A DNA stretch of 64,000 nucleotides from Yaniella flava (GTDB lineage Bacteria; Actinomycetota; Actinomycetes; Actinomycetales; Micrococcaceae). Positions 1-7,603 of the stretch are shown here, piece by piece (position 1 is the first letter of the stretch; each line of letters begins with the position of its first letter). A program made the position numbers and the translations under genes. The notes under the pieces were generated by a model. It saw only the letters and a list, made by a program, of their open reading frames with translations, made no database searches and was not told the origin of the DNA. The stretch is from assembly GCF_039529295.1 (NCBI RefSeq), contig NZ_BAAAMN010000005.1, positions 1-64,000 on the forward strand, written 5' to 3'.

Positions 1-70
1 CACGACATTTCAGCACTGTCCGATTAAACCGCCGACACCACCAAAAATAAAAGCGACTGTAGTACTAGGA

Positions 71-283
71 CGGTATTTCGGGGTGGCCGCGCAATTTTGG
101 CTCAATCTGCAGACGCGGTACGACCTGGAAGTCGCTGAGGATCGTGTGTCAGCAGAGGTTGACGCGATTAGCACCCTTGAACGCAGCGTGATTTTCCAGG
201 CCACGGATGTTGCTGGATCTCGGGTTCGGACTTCAGTATTCGGGTGTGGTTCCCCTGCGACGCTTTTGAGAGCTCGATCTTGA
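71..283 (+). pseudogene. HigA-type antitoxin C-terminal relic
   Basis: The frame reads RYFGVAAQFWLNLQTRYDLE, which matches the conserved C-terminal stretch of HigA/VapI antitoxins (helix-turn-helix partners of HigB RNases). The same frame is open back to the window edge, but nothing upstream of about position 71 resembles the helix-turn-helix domain, and there is no credible start. After about residue 35 the sequence drifts into an unrelated tail ending in TGA at 281-283. I read this as the surviving 3' end of an antitoxin gene. It lies next to another decayed toxin-antitoxin relic, so this end of the window is probably a graveyard for such modules. Confidence 0.6.
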
Positions 284-352
284 ATAAAGCATGATGCCGT
301 GGCGCACATGTATGTCGTTGCAGCCTAAATGGTGCCTCAATATCCTGGGAGT

Positions 353-724
353 ATGAACGACATTGATGCGACGCCGGAGACACGCGCTCTGCGGGAGCTC
401 CTTGAAGCACGTCGTGATGAATTCCGCGCTTTGCTGGCGAAGTACGGTGCGACCCGTCCGCAGCTATTCGGGTCGGTTGCGCGTCCGGACTCCTCGAAGA
501 GACTCGCGAGCTGTTCGACCGCGAAAACATCGACATTTTTCCGGAGCAATTGATCAAAGAACAGATATCTCGGACAGCCCTTGGGCACGCAGTCGCACTA
601 TGATCCTGGCCTCGCATCCGGGTCTTCCGGAATAACCTTGTCCACCAGTGTTTCGGCGTCGATGTTGAGGTCGTTCGCGACTTCGCGACCGCAATGTTGG
701 TGCCAGGGAGCGTTCGAGTCTTGT
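353..724 (+). pseudogene. Decayed MNT nucleotidyltransferase / HEPN toxin-antitoxin relic
   Basis: An ATG at 353 starts an MNT antitoxin (minimal nucleotidyltransferase) N-terminus that reaches the GSxxx motif as QLFGSVAR near 461-484, then loses the frame. From 484 a second frame continues as a typical MNT C-terminus (LLEETRELF, then ENIDIFPEQLIKEQISRTAL) and stops at TGA 601-603. The segment with the catalytic SDxD motif is missing, so there has been an internal deletion plus frameshift. Directly after the stop, from about 628, the DNA still encodes RNNLVHQCFGVDVEVVRDFA, a HEPN RNxxxH-motif region, but without start or domain. Together these are the remains of a HepT/MntA-type module in which MNT normally neutralises the HEPN RNase by nucleotidylation. 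Confidence 0.75.
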
Positions 725-1492
725 TTAGAACAGCGGCCACGGAACCGCTGGCATTTGGCCGCTGGGCGCAGGGAACTGACCCGTTTGGTGCAATTCAGTG
801 CAGCGGCCAGCGAGGGCAGAAAGTTCTTCGGAACTTAGGAATTTAGATAGTTCTTGACCAAGCTCTCCGGATAACGCGTGGCTCAGCTGGTCGATTCCGT
901 CCAACTCGTCTTCGGTTATCGGATCGTCAACCCAACCCCAAAGCACGGTGCGGAGTTTCGGTTCATCGTGAAAGCTCAGGCCATGATCCACTCCGTACCG
1001 GTGCCCGTCGGACATAGCGAGGATATGGTCGCCTTTTCGATCGGCGTTATTGATCAGAACATCAAAGACAGCCATGCGCCGTAGCTCTGGGGCGTCTTCG
1101 TGAAGCAGCGCAACCAGTTGCCCATTACCATCCTGTCCGTGCAGAATGGTTTTCCAGCCCGTGGTGGGTCGTTGCTCGGTTGGCATCAGCTGTACCGCAT
1201 GCTGTGCGGGGTCTGCTTCCTGCCAGAGTTGCACCATGCCTTCACCGAAGGGACCATCGCGTAGCCAGGTGTGCGGCACGAGGTTCCAGCCGAGGGCTTC
1301 GGACACGAGAAAGGCAGCCACCTCCCGGTGCGCTAAGGTGCCGTGCGGAAAGTCCCATAGTGGTTTTTCGCCTGCAATTGGCTTGTAGACGACGCTTACT
1401 TCGCCGATGTTCCCCAAAAATGTTGCATTTGAGGCGGTGGTGATCCGACCGGTGAGTTCCAGTTCGCCGGTGAGTAGCTTGTCGGGTGACAT
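725..1492 (-). CDS. SCO1664 / TIGR03843 family conserved actinobacterial protein
   Basis: 255 residues. The protein has the look of the actinobacterial TIGR03843 family, which is distantly related to phosphatidylinositol 3/4-kinase-like folds. Visible kinase-like elements are VVYKPIAGEKP near residue 34, FDVLINNADRKGDHIL near 143 and YGVDHGLSFH near 165, which fit a nucleotide-binding lysine, a catalytic N/D loop and a metal-binding D. No experimental function is known to me. Its ATG overlaps the stop of the DUF3090 gene (TAATG), and a histidine phosphatase lies further upstream; the three normally travel together, often beside mshC. Here mshC is not next to it and toxin-antitoxin debris follows instead. 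Family call firm, function unknown. Confidence 0.85.
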   Translation of the reverse strand: MSPDKLLTGELELTGRITTASNATFLGNIGEVSVVYKPIAGEKPLWDFPHGTLAHREVAAFLVSEALGWNLVPHTWLRDGPFGEGMVQLWQEADPAQHAVQLMPTEQRPTTGWKTILHGQDGNGQLVALLHEDAPELRRMAVFDVLINNADRKGDHILAMSDGHRYGVDHGLSFHDEPKLRTVLWGWVDDPITEDELDGIDQLSHALSGELGQELSKFLSSEELSALAGRCTELHQTGQFPAPSGQMPAVPWPLF

Positions 1493-2031
1493 TACAAGTC
1501 GGGCCCGGCGCAGTCGTGTCCGTCGGGGTCAATGGGATGACCGCAGCGGGCGCAAATTGGGCGGCCCGCGGCCACGATTTCTTCGGTTCGCTTCGCGAAA
1601 GCGCGTGCCATACCCACCGGCATTTGCACCCGGACGAGTTCATCGGAAGTTGGCTCTGGCTGTGTGAGTTCCTCTTCGGCATCCTCGAGGGCGTAGGCTT
1701 CCAACACCACCTGTACCATGGAGGGGTCCCAACCTAGGTTCATGGAGCCGACCCGGAAGAGCTCGACAACTTCTTCCAATGGTTCATTATCGACAAGTTC
1801 CACGGGGGTATGTGTTGGGACGCTGTGTGGGTTGCCCTCGACGGTGCTCAGTTCATCAAGAATCTTGTCGATCATTTCTGCTACCAATGCCGCCTGCTGT
1901 TTCTCTAGGGCGATGCTGGCCAGCTGTACCCCGTTACGTACCTGCATATAGAAGGTGCGTTCGCCGGGCCTACCGATGGTGCCGATGACGACACGATCAG
2001 GCCAGTTAAACTCGTGGACTGTTGTGGGCAT
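1492..2031 (-). CDS. DUF3090 (TIGR03847) family protein
   Basis: 179 residues, the usual size for the family. The N-terminus (FNWPDRVVIGTIGRPGERTF) is the family signature. Near the C-terminus there is CARCGHPID followed by DGHDC, an arrangement of cysteines and histidines suited to a small zinc site. The function is unknown; the gene is confined largely to actinobacteria and always sits between the TIGR03843 protein and a histidine phosphatase, as here. It is translationally coupled to the downstream gene by a one-base stop/start overlap and lies 24 bases after the phosphatase stop, so the three form one operon. Confidence 0.88.
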   Translation of the reverse strand: MPTTVHEFNWPDRVVIGTIGRPGERTFYMQVRNGVQLASIALEKQQAALVAEMIDKILDELSTVEGNPHSVPTHTPVELVDNEPLEEVVELFRVGSMNLGWDPSMVQVVLEAYALEDAEEELTQPEPTSDELVRVQMPVGMARAFAKRTEEIVAAGRPICARCGHPIDPDGHDCAGPDL

Positions 2032-2055
2032 TCTAATATCCTAGACCGGTTGTGT

Positions 2056-2748
2056 TCATGATGCTTGGTGACCTGCTCCGCCGCCGACCGGGGCCTCCGC
2101 GGTATGCAGACCCGGAGCAAGCCAGGAGAGATCCCCGGCCTCAGTGTTTACCGCATGCACCCGCGGGCCGCTCGTACCGTAATGCACAATCGATGCGGAG
2201 GCTGGGCCCACACTCAGACGTTGAAAGAGGTCAAGGTGCATCCCTAAGGCATCGGCCAGAATGGATTTGATGATGTCCCCGTGGCTGACCGCCACCCACA
2301 CGGCACCGCTTCCATGCTCTGCCTCGAAGGCTGCGTCGTGACGCCGAATGGCGGAAACCGCCCGTGCTTGCATTCCCGCCATTGATTCTCCACCGGGAAA
2401 AGTCACCCCTGAAGGGTGTGACTGCACCTGCGACCAGAGTTCCTCGGCGGCTAGATCGGTAAGGCTACGGCCTTGCCAAGCCCCATAATCGCATTCAGTC
2501 ACATCCGAATCCATCAACATATCGTCGGTTTGTGCCTGGCGTTGCAGGACTTCCTGAGCGGTCTGCACACATCGCTCCAGTGGGCTGGAAACCACGCCGA
2601 CTAAGGGCAGTGCCGCTAAACGGTCCGCCGTATGCACTGCCTGTTCGTGTCCGGTCGCATCGAGCTTGACCCCGGGGGACCGGCCTGCCAGCACTCCGGT
2701 GGCATTGGCTGTGGTGCGACCGTGCCGCACAAGAATAACTGTGGCCAT
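2056..2748 (-). CDS. Histidine phosphatase family protein (MSMEG_4193-like)
   Basis: 230 residues. The phosphoglycerate-mutase fold is shown by LVRHGRTTANATG at residues 6-18 (catalytic His in RHG), a central SPLERCVQTA arginine motif, ECDYGAWQG and the second catalytic histidine in VSHGD near residue 155. Members of this actinobacterial subfamily (TIGR03848) are assumed to hydrolyse phosphate monoesters; the substrate is not known. It is the first gene of the minus-strand operon with DUF3090 and TIGR03843, which is conserved across actinobacteria. The C-terminal tail is glycine/alanine rich and probably disordered. Confidence 0.87.
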   Translation of the reverse strand: MATVILVRHGRTTANATGVLAGRSPGVKLDATGHEQAVHTADRLAALPLVGVVSSPLERCVQTAQEVLQRQAQTDDMLMDSDVTECDYGAWQGRSLTDLAAEELWSQVQSHPSGVTFPGGESMAGMQARAVSAIRRHDAAFEAEHGSGAVWVAVSHGDIIKSILADALGMHLDLFQRLSVGPASASIVHYGTSGPRVHAVNTEAGDLSWLAPGLHTAEAPVGGGAGHQAS

Positions 2749-2871
2749 GTACCCAGCCTAACCATCAGCTTGGTGACATAGCGATTCGTTAGCCTGGTTC
2801 TTTTCGCTGAACCGTAGGTATGGTGAACAGGAGATCAGATCTGTCCACACCCTTTACAGGAGGTTGTAGCC

Positions 2872-3312
2872 ATGAGTTTTAATGTCTATCTTTCCGGTGA
2901 GATTCATACCGATTGGCGTGAAGAGATCCGGCGCGGTGCTGAGTCCGCTGGGCTGGACGTGGTCTTTACTGCCCCGGTGACTGACCATCCTGCCAGCGAT
3001 GCTGCTGGCGACCACCTGGGTAAACCAGATGACAACTTCTGGCGTGATCATCAGTCCGCCAAGGTGAATGCAATCCGCACCCGCACCTTGATTGAGCAGA
3101 GCGATATGGTCGTGGTGCGTTTCGGCGACCAGTACAAGCAGTGGAACGCCGCTTTCGATGCCGGTTACGCTGCAGCGCTGGGGAAGCCCTACGTGACGCT
3201 CCACGACGAAGATATTGTCCATCCGCTCAAGGAAGTCGACGCCGAGGCGCAGGCCTGGTGCACGACCACCGACCAGGTCGTGGAGACTCTGCGTTACGTA
3301 CTCAAAGCTTAA
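2872..3312 (+). CDS. ytoQ: YtoQ family protein
   Basis: 146 residues, full length for the YtoQ family. The start MSFNVYLSGEIHTDWRE is the family signature and is preceded by a strong AGGAGG site at proper spacing. The family shares features with nucleoside 2-deoxyribosyltransferase-like folds (YLSGEI, later FGDQYKQWNAAFDAGYAAALGKP), so a nucleotide-processing role is possible, but no activity is established. It is transcribed away from the minus-strand operon on its left and appears monocistronic. Confidence 0.85.
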   Translation: MSFNVYLSGEIHTDWREEIRRGAESAGLDVVFTAPVTDHPASDAAGDHLGKPDDNFWRDHQSAKVNAIRTRTLIEQSDMVVVRFGDQYKQWNAAFDAGYAAALGKPYVTLHDEDIVHPLKEVDAEAQAWCTTTDQVVETLRYVLKA

Positions 3313-3381
3313 GAGATTGGTTCTGTTATTCGGAATCGGTGATCCGTTGTGGGGTTGTCTATAGCCTGTAATACTTTGGCT

Positions 3382-3843
3382 ATGGCTAGCCTCACTTATC
3401 AAGATTCGATCGTTATTCAAGCATCTCCGGAACAGGTCTACGATCTGGTTTCTGACGTCACCCGGACAGGGGAGTGGAGTCCCATCTGCACAAGCTGTTG
3501 GTGGCAAGACGGCGGATCCGCGCATGTCGGGGCTCGCTTTACCGGCCGCAATGAGCGCAAGGGACGGACCTGGGAAACTGTTAGCGAAGTCGTCGTCGCG
3601 GAACGGGGTCGAGAGTTCGCGTGGGTGGTAGGCGACGGCTATGTTCGATGGACTTATACACTTGCGCCAACCGATAGTGGTACTGAACTGACTGAGTGCT
3701 GGGAGTTCCTGCCCGCCGGGCTCGAAATGTTCCACGACAAATTCGGTGAGAAAGCCCCCGCTGCCATCGAAGCACGCACCAAGGACGCCCATCAGGGAAT
3801 ACCGGCCACGCTCGCTGCTATCAAACGGATCGCCGAGCAATAA
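3382..3843 (+). CDS. SRPBCC family protein
   Basis: 153 residues from the ATG at 3382. An upstream in-frame GTG at 3349 would add residues that do not fit the family, so I prefer MASLTYQDSIVIQ. The pattern (IQASPEQVYDLVSDVTRTGEWSP, a central glycine-rich strand, a WEFLP strand and a C-terminal amphipathic helix) is that of polyketide cyclase/dehydrase-like START-fold proteins, which bind hydrophobic ligands. No partner is suggested by the neighbours, and a specific ligand cannot be inferred. Confidence 0.8.
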   Translation: MASLTYQDSIVIQASPEQVYDLVSDVTRTGEWSPICTSCWWQDGGSAHVGARFTGRNERKGRTWETVSEVVVAERGREFAWVVGDGYVRWTYTLAPTDSGTELTECWEFLPAGLEMFHDKFGEKAPAAIEARTKDAHQGIPATLAAIKRIAEQ

Positions 3844-3930
3844 GCACTGTCGACATCCACTGTAAATATAGCGATATGAACAACGAAAAACCGCTAGATT
3901 AGAATCATTGTCGACTAATGAACGGGTTTT

Positions 3931-4551
3931 ATGTCTCGCGTCATCACTAAACACCTAGTCCTAGCTTCCGCGATGGTCACTGGTTTGTTGTTGTCGGGGT
4001 GCACTTCTCAAGAAGAAGTTTCACCGGAGATACGTCCTCTTACCGGTGACGCCGCCACTGCGAAATCCCAAGACCCGATCGTGACCGAAGGCAATGGTTC
4101 CGAACAACCCGATATGGATGACGCTTTGGCTGAAAGAGACCAGTTCGTTGAGGACCAACAGCTGCCCCTTGACGGTTCTCCTCTTTCGGCAGTCACACCA
4201 GAACAAAAACAATTTATCGAAGAGCAGCGCACTCACGTTGAGGAACAAGGAGGAGTTTGGACTCCCGAGGCCGAGAGCCTGACCCTTGCCTTGACCGCTG
4301 ATGCGTGTGAAACCGCAATTTCGAACAGTCATGAATCGGATGCTTCGACTGTTCAGATGCACATCGATACTTCACCGCTCTTTGCAAGCCAGCTTCCGGA
4401 GACTCTGCCTGAGGACCAGCGCGCTCAAGCTGAGATAGGCATGGCAGACATCATGGTGTACGGCATGCAGCACATGTGCCCGGACGATTTTTCCCAGTGG
4501 AGTGACGCTGTAATGGAGATATATCCGGAGTACTACGGTTCGCAACAGTAA
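3931..4551 (+). CDS. Predicted secreted lipoprotein, unknown function
   Basis: 206 residues. A positively charged N-terminus, a hydrophobic segment and the lipobox LLLSGC with the cysteine at residue 24 show it is exported and lipid-anchored on the outer face of the membrane. The mature part is acidic, glutamine/glutamate rich up to about residue 110, with a helical C-terminal half containing two cysteines (DACETA and MCPDDF), which could form a disulfide. The C-terminal pattern slightly resembles DUF732-type small secreted proteins, but I cannot assign a family. Monocistronic, followed by a hairpin. Confidence 0.7.
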   Translation: MSRVITKHLVLASAMVTGLLLSGCTSQEEVSPEIRPLTGDAATAKSQDPIVTEGNGSEQPDMDDALAERDQFVEDQQLPLDGSPLSAVTPEQKQFIEEQRTHVEEQGGVWTPEAESLTLALTADACETAISNSHESDASTVQMHIDTSPLFASQLPETLPEDQRAQAEIGMADIMVYGMQHMCPDDFSQWSDAVMEIYPEYYGSQQ

Positions 4552-4590
4552 CGTAACTAGCTGCTCATCGTCGTTTCGGGGAGTCGGGGG

Positions 4591-4615
4591 GATCATGGTC
4601 TCGCGAACCATGATC
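4591..4615 (+). terminator. Hairpin after the lipoprotein gene
   Basis: GATCATGGT and ACCATGATC form a perfect 9-bp stem around a 7-base loop, 40 bases downstream of the lipoprotein stop. There is no clear T-run, so it could be a factor-dependent terminator or 3'-end stabiliser. The rest of 4552-4843 holds no gene I can support, only the promoter region of the deaminase operon. Confidence 0.45.
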
Positions 4616-4843
4616 TAGATTAGATCCGACACTGTCTTGTCGACTTTATCCGGGGTCCGCATCGGTCCGTGGTGAAGCGCACGAAAGTCTGGATTCAGGA
4701 CTCGACGTTGCCGTGTGATTCTGTCTCTTTCCACATCCGGTGGTCCAACCGACCGCCATGCAAGAGGACAAGCGGCGTGTTTTTTTAGACGGCTCCACTT
4801 GACGAGCCTTGGCCTATAGATCAATTGCAGGCTGGTTGCTACG

Positions 4844-5308
4844 ATGACGGCTATGTGGCAAGAATCGGACAGCACAGCGTTTTCACTCGCGAAGAGCCAG
4901 GCTCAGAAATCATTTGATGAGGGCGGAATCCCAATTGGTTCAACACTTGTCGATAAGCGCGGCGAGATCATCGGGACGGGCCATAACCAACGTGTTCAAT
5001 TAGCTGATCCGACTGCGCACGGTGAGGTCTCGTGCTTGCGGAATGCTGGGCTCCGAGGTAACTACGCAGATTGCACTATATTTACGACGCTGGCGCCATG
5101 TGCGATGTGTACGGGCGCAATACTTCTGTTCAAAATTTCCCGAGTCGTGGTGGGTGAAGCTACTACCTATACCGGGGATCTGGAGCGGCTCCGTGAGGCA
5201 GGCGTCGAAGTAGTTCTTGTGGATGACGCAGAATGTATCGAACTGATGCAGCGCTTCATTGCTGAGAACCCAGAAACGTGGAATGAAGATATCGGAGAGG
5301 GCGTTTGA
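4844..5308 (+). CDS. Cytosine deaminase, yeast Fcy1-like (nucleoside/cytidine deaminase fold)
   Basis: 154 residues. Zinc ligands and catalytic glutamate are present as THAHGE-type motif (TAHGEVSCLRNAG, residues 62-74) and PCAMC (residues 86-90). Outside these motifs the protein tracks yeast cytosine deaminase strikingly well: GHNQR, TLAPCAMCTGAILLFKI, VVVGE and a C-terminus FIAENPETWNEDIGE that parallels the fungal FIDERPQDWFEDIGE region that closes the active site. The expected reaction is cytosine to uracil plus ammonia in pyrimidine salvage. Alternative start ATG at 4853. The gene overlaps the next one by 26 bases, so it heads a tight operon. Related guanine deaminases are the main alternative. 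Confidence 0.8.
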   Translation: MTAMWQESDSTAFSLAKSQAQKSFDEGGIPIGSTLVDKRGEIIGTGHNQRVQLADPTAHGEVSCLRNAGLRGNYADCTIFTTLAPCAMCTGAILLFKISRVVVGEATTYTGDLERLREAGVEVVLVDDAECIELMQRFIAENPETWNEDIGEGV

Positions 5309-5822
5309 TCGCACGTTGGTTTCACCCGAGAATATCCTGTTGCACCTTCCAAAGAATGAAGAGCACCAGGTGCGCGATGTTTTCGCACTGCTCGAGGAGC
5401 GTGGCTTCCCAGCACAACAACAGACGCCCCACATCACGATCACATTTTCGCAGGATATGGCAGACGACGTTGTGCAGCGTGCTGCCGAGTTGCTGCCACC
5501 GGTGATTCCTGCCAGCTTTCGGAGGGTTGGCAGCGTTGTTTTCGGGACGAAACGCAAACAGACCGTTGCTTGGCTCCTCGAAACCTCGGATGAACTGGAA
5601 ATAGCGGCTCGTGAGATCAGCGCGCTCAACCCTGACGGGCGAGGCCCGCGCTGGACGCCGCACTTAACGATGGGTCTGCGATTACCTCGTGTGATGGTGC
5701 CCGACTACATGCGAGCGCTCGATGAGGTAACGTCTGCACACCTCAAGGAACTCACAGTTATCCGGGCGTCGCTCCGGCAACCACAAAGCCAACAGCTCAC
5801 AGTGCTTGCGGGACAACGATGA
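5283..5822 (+). CDS. 2H phosphoesterase / 2'-5' RNA ligase family protein
   Basis: About 179 residues from ATG 5283 (an ATG at 5259 would overlap the deaminase more deeply). The two HxT motifs that define the 2H superfamily are seen: PHITITFS near residue 50 and PHLTMGLR near residue 131. Such proteins hydrolyse or ligate 2',3'-cyclic phosphates or related nucleotides (ThpR/LigT, AKAP18-like). The stop overlaps the next start by four bases, so it is coupled to the glycerophosphodiesterase gene. Whether RNA or a small metabolite is the substrate cannot be told. Confidence 0.75.
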   Translation: MKISERAFDRTLVSPENILLHLPKNEEHQVRDVFALLEERGFPAQQQTPHITITFSQDMADDVVQRAAELLPPVIPASFRRVGSVVFGTKRKQTVAWLLETSDELEIAAREISALNPDGRGPRWTPHLTMGLRLPRVMVPDYMRALDEVTSAHLKELTVIRASLRQPQSQQLTVLAGQR

Positions 5823-6664
5823 CAGATCGGAACTTGCCACCGTATTTTGCTGACTCGCTACCTGGGAGAGCTGGTTGGCCGATTGGATTGGCCCACCGTG
5901 GCGCGGACGTCCAGCGTGAGAACACCATGGGGGCTGTACGCGAGGCCGTGGAGCAAGGGTTCGGGTATATCGAGATTGATGTGCGGACCAGTGCGGACGG
6001 CAAGGTCGTGGTCTTCCATGATGAGCAGCTGGACCGAATTACCACCGGCACGGGAAGGCTTTCTCACTACACATGGGATGAACTATCAACCGAGACGGTT
6101 CTTGGGCCCCAGCCACGACATGAACAGGTCTCGGAGCCTCTCGTATTATTCGAACACTTACTCGAGACGTTTCCGAATACTCGATTTAACGTTGATCTTA
6201 AAGACCGGGCCTCGGCGGCCCCGATGGCCGAAATCTTGCGACGCCACCGAGCATGGGACCGAGTACTGATCGCTGCATTTCGCGACTCCCATCGTCGATT
6301 GTTTTTCGACCATATTCAAGCGGAAGATCACACAGTAGCTTCCTCTGCTGGTAGTGAAAGCGTTGCTCAATTACTGCTGGCACATCGGCTCGGTCGCTTC
6401 ACGCAAACTGTACGACGGCTGCGACAAAGGCTCCCGCTTCACGCTTTGCAAGTCCCCGTTCGGCAGGGGTGGATTCGAGTCGTGACCAAACGATTCGTGG
6501 ATGCGTGCCATCGGGCAGGCATAGCCGTTCATGTTTGGGTCGTGAATGAACAGGAGGAAATGGAGCGTTTATTGGCCATGGGTGTCGACGGGTTGGTGAC
6601 AGATAATGGGGCCGACATCGCTGAGGTTCTTGCCGCTCGGGGCCAATGGCCGCAGAGATTATGA
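5819..6664 (+). CDS. Glycerophosphodiester phosphodiesterase
   Basis: 281 residues, typical for cytosolic GDPD-fold enzymes. The family motif HRGADVQRENT (residues 26-36), metal ligands in YIEIDVR (about 49-55) and VFHDEQLDR (about 65-73) are intact, as are NVDLKD and the C-terminal HVWVVNE and GVDGLVTDN elements of the TIM barrel. No signal peptide is visible, so it acts inside the cell, cleaving glycerophosphodiesters to glycerol 3-phosphate and an alcohol. ATGA overlap with the 2H gene shows coupling. The ugp-like importer 7 kb away would supply its substrates; that link is inference. Confidence 0.9.
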   Translation: MTDRNLPPYFADSLPGRAGWPIGLAHRGADVQRENTMGAVREAVEQGFGYIEIDVRTSADGKVVVFHDEQLDRITTGTGRLSHYTWDELSTETVLGPQPRHEQVSEPLVLFEHLLETFPNTRFNVDLKDRASAAPMAEILRRHRAWDRVLIAAFRDSHRRLFFDHIQAEDHTVASSAGSESVAQLLLAHRLGRFTQTVRRLRQRLPLHALQVPVRQGWIRVVTKRFVDACHRAGIAVHVWVVNEQEEMERLLAMGVDGLVTDNGADIAEVLAARGQWPQRL

Positions 6665-6864
6665 GCGATCTACCGGTGCGCATCATCGAGAAGCGTGAAG
6701 GGTATAGTATTCGCACTTTAATCTCCGAAGGCGTGGCACCCTGTGCTGATCGTGGTCGCATTCCGTCCAACGTGGAGCCGACTTCTGGAGTCATGAGTCG
6801 TCTTTGTCCTGATCACGACGCTCCTTCGATACGCGAGATTTTTCGCGGGTCTCAGACAGGCTAA
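6661..6864 (+). CDS. Small protein of unknown function, coupled to the glycerophosphodiesterase gene
   Basis: 67 residues from ATG 6661, which overlaps the preceding stop as ATGA, the usual sign of translational coupling. The sequence (MSDLPVRIIEKREGYSIRTL at the start) has a plausible beta-strand N-terminus but matches no family I know. Two cysteines (PCAD, LCPD) are present. It could be a real small operon member or the N-terminal stub of a longer gene truncated when the adjacent toxin-antitoxin module inserted, since its 3' end overlaps the HEPN gene on the other strand by four bases. Confidence 0.4.
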   Translation: MSDLPVRIIEKREGYSIRTLISEGVAPCADRGRIPSNVEPTSGVMSRLCPDHDAPSIREIFRGSQTG

Positions 6865-7201
6865 TGAAGTCCCTTGAGAAGAATCTCGAGCTTCGTTTTT
6901 AGAGGAGGTATATCGTCGTGGGCAATTTGTGCGAGTGTTCGGACATCGACCACACAGTATTCATGAGCAATGAGATTCTTCATTGCTATTGCGGCTGAAA
7001 CCTCCTCCAATTTCGGCCTGCTGGCACGGTCCATACGCTGGTATGCATTGGGCGCCTCTCCCAGAATTTCAAATTGTCGTTCAACGGCCGATTGCAGGAT
7101 CAAATCCTCTGCTATATCGTCCGATGATTTCCCTGTTGTAAAAGAAATAATATGCAGACCTGGATCGCGTCGTAAACGCGTGTGCGGACATCACTCCGCA
7201 T
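6861..7201 (-). pseudogene. HEPN toxin (HepT/DUF86-like), frameshifted
   Basis: The gene should start at ATG 7201 (MRSDVRTRVYDAIQ) and end at TAG 6861. After YDAIQVCILF the frame runs into a stop, while the -1 frame continues as FTTGKSSDDIAEDLILQSAV and on to the normal DUF86 C-terminus. The total of 341 bases is one short of 114 codons, so one base is missing, most simply from the T-rich run around 7145-7155. The catalytic HEPN motif RNxxxH reads KNLIAH, with lysine replacing arginine. HEPN toxins of this class are RNases inhibited by the neighbouring MNT protein. The frameshift and the R-to-K change both suggest loss of toxicity. A sequencing error in the homopolymer is the alternative for the frameshift. 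Confidence 0.8.
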
Positions 7202-7480
7202 ATATATATCGTACTTGTTAGCTTGTACCATTGCTTCGAAGTAGGGATTGGAGAAATTGTAGCCAATCACCAAGTACACATCTCTTTTGAGAAGTCTCTC
7301 GAGGCCGGACTTCAGTCCCATCCGGGCACGGATACGGCTTGGTGCTTCATTGAGGAACTCCACGAGAAAATCGTAGTCGCTGTGCTCGGGATCGAAGTCA
7401 TTTGTTAGTGCCGAACCGAAGAGCGTCAGCGACTTGACGTAATGTCGCTCGCAAATCTTGGAGATGGCGTCGACATCCAT
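7112..7480 (-). CDS. MNT-domain nucleotidyltransferase antitoxin
   Basis: 122 residues from ATG 7480, which has an AAGGA site at good spacing; a GTG at 7498 is possible. The nucleotidyltransferase signature is seen as LTLFGSALTNDFDPEHSDYD, i.e. GS followed by SDxD. In MNT/HEPN systems this enzyme transfers AMP to the HEPN partner. The expected stop overlapping the HEPN start is absent: a TA repeat (ATATATATAT, 7200-7210) keeps the frame open into the first codons of the HEPN gene, fusing the two until a stop at 7112. A slippage change in the TA repeat would explain this. Confidence 0.75.
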   Translation of the reverse strand: MDVDAISKICERHYVKSLTLFGSALTNDFDPEHSDYDFLVEFLNEAPSRIRARMGLKSGLERLLKRDVYLVIGYNFSNPYFEAMVQANKYDIYMRSDVRTRVYDAIQVCILFLLQQGNHRTI

Positions 7481-7603
7481 CCTGAGTCCTTCAAACACGG
7501 ATTCAATCTACCGTGCCTGTGCCCGATTTTGTGTTGGAGGAAGAGAACCGCGAGCGCGCTGGACCAGTTAGCCTTGTTAAGGCGATGTGGGAACGACTTC
7601 GTC

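Noticed and set aside
168..740. 190-codon minus ORF over the left scar
   Set aside because: Antisense to the HigA and MNT/HEPN relics, low-complexity translation and no start signal.
2854..3954. Long minus-strand ORF of 366 codons
   Set aside because: It lies opposite the ytoQ and SRPBCC genes, both well supported by family motifs and ribosome-binding sites; the minus ORF has no recognisable domain.
4615..4875. Possible transposase relic in the minus frame before the deaminase gene
   Set aside because: The 86-codon frame has no DDE or HTH signature that I can defend and overlaps the deaminase start.
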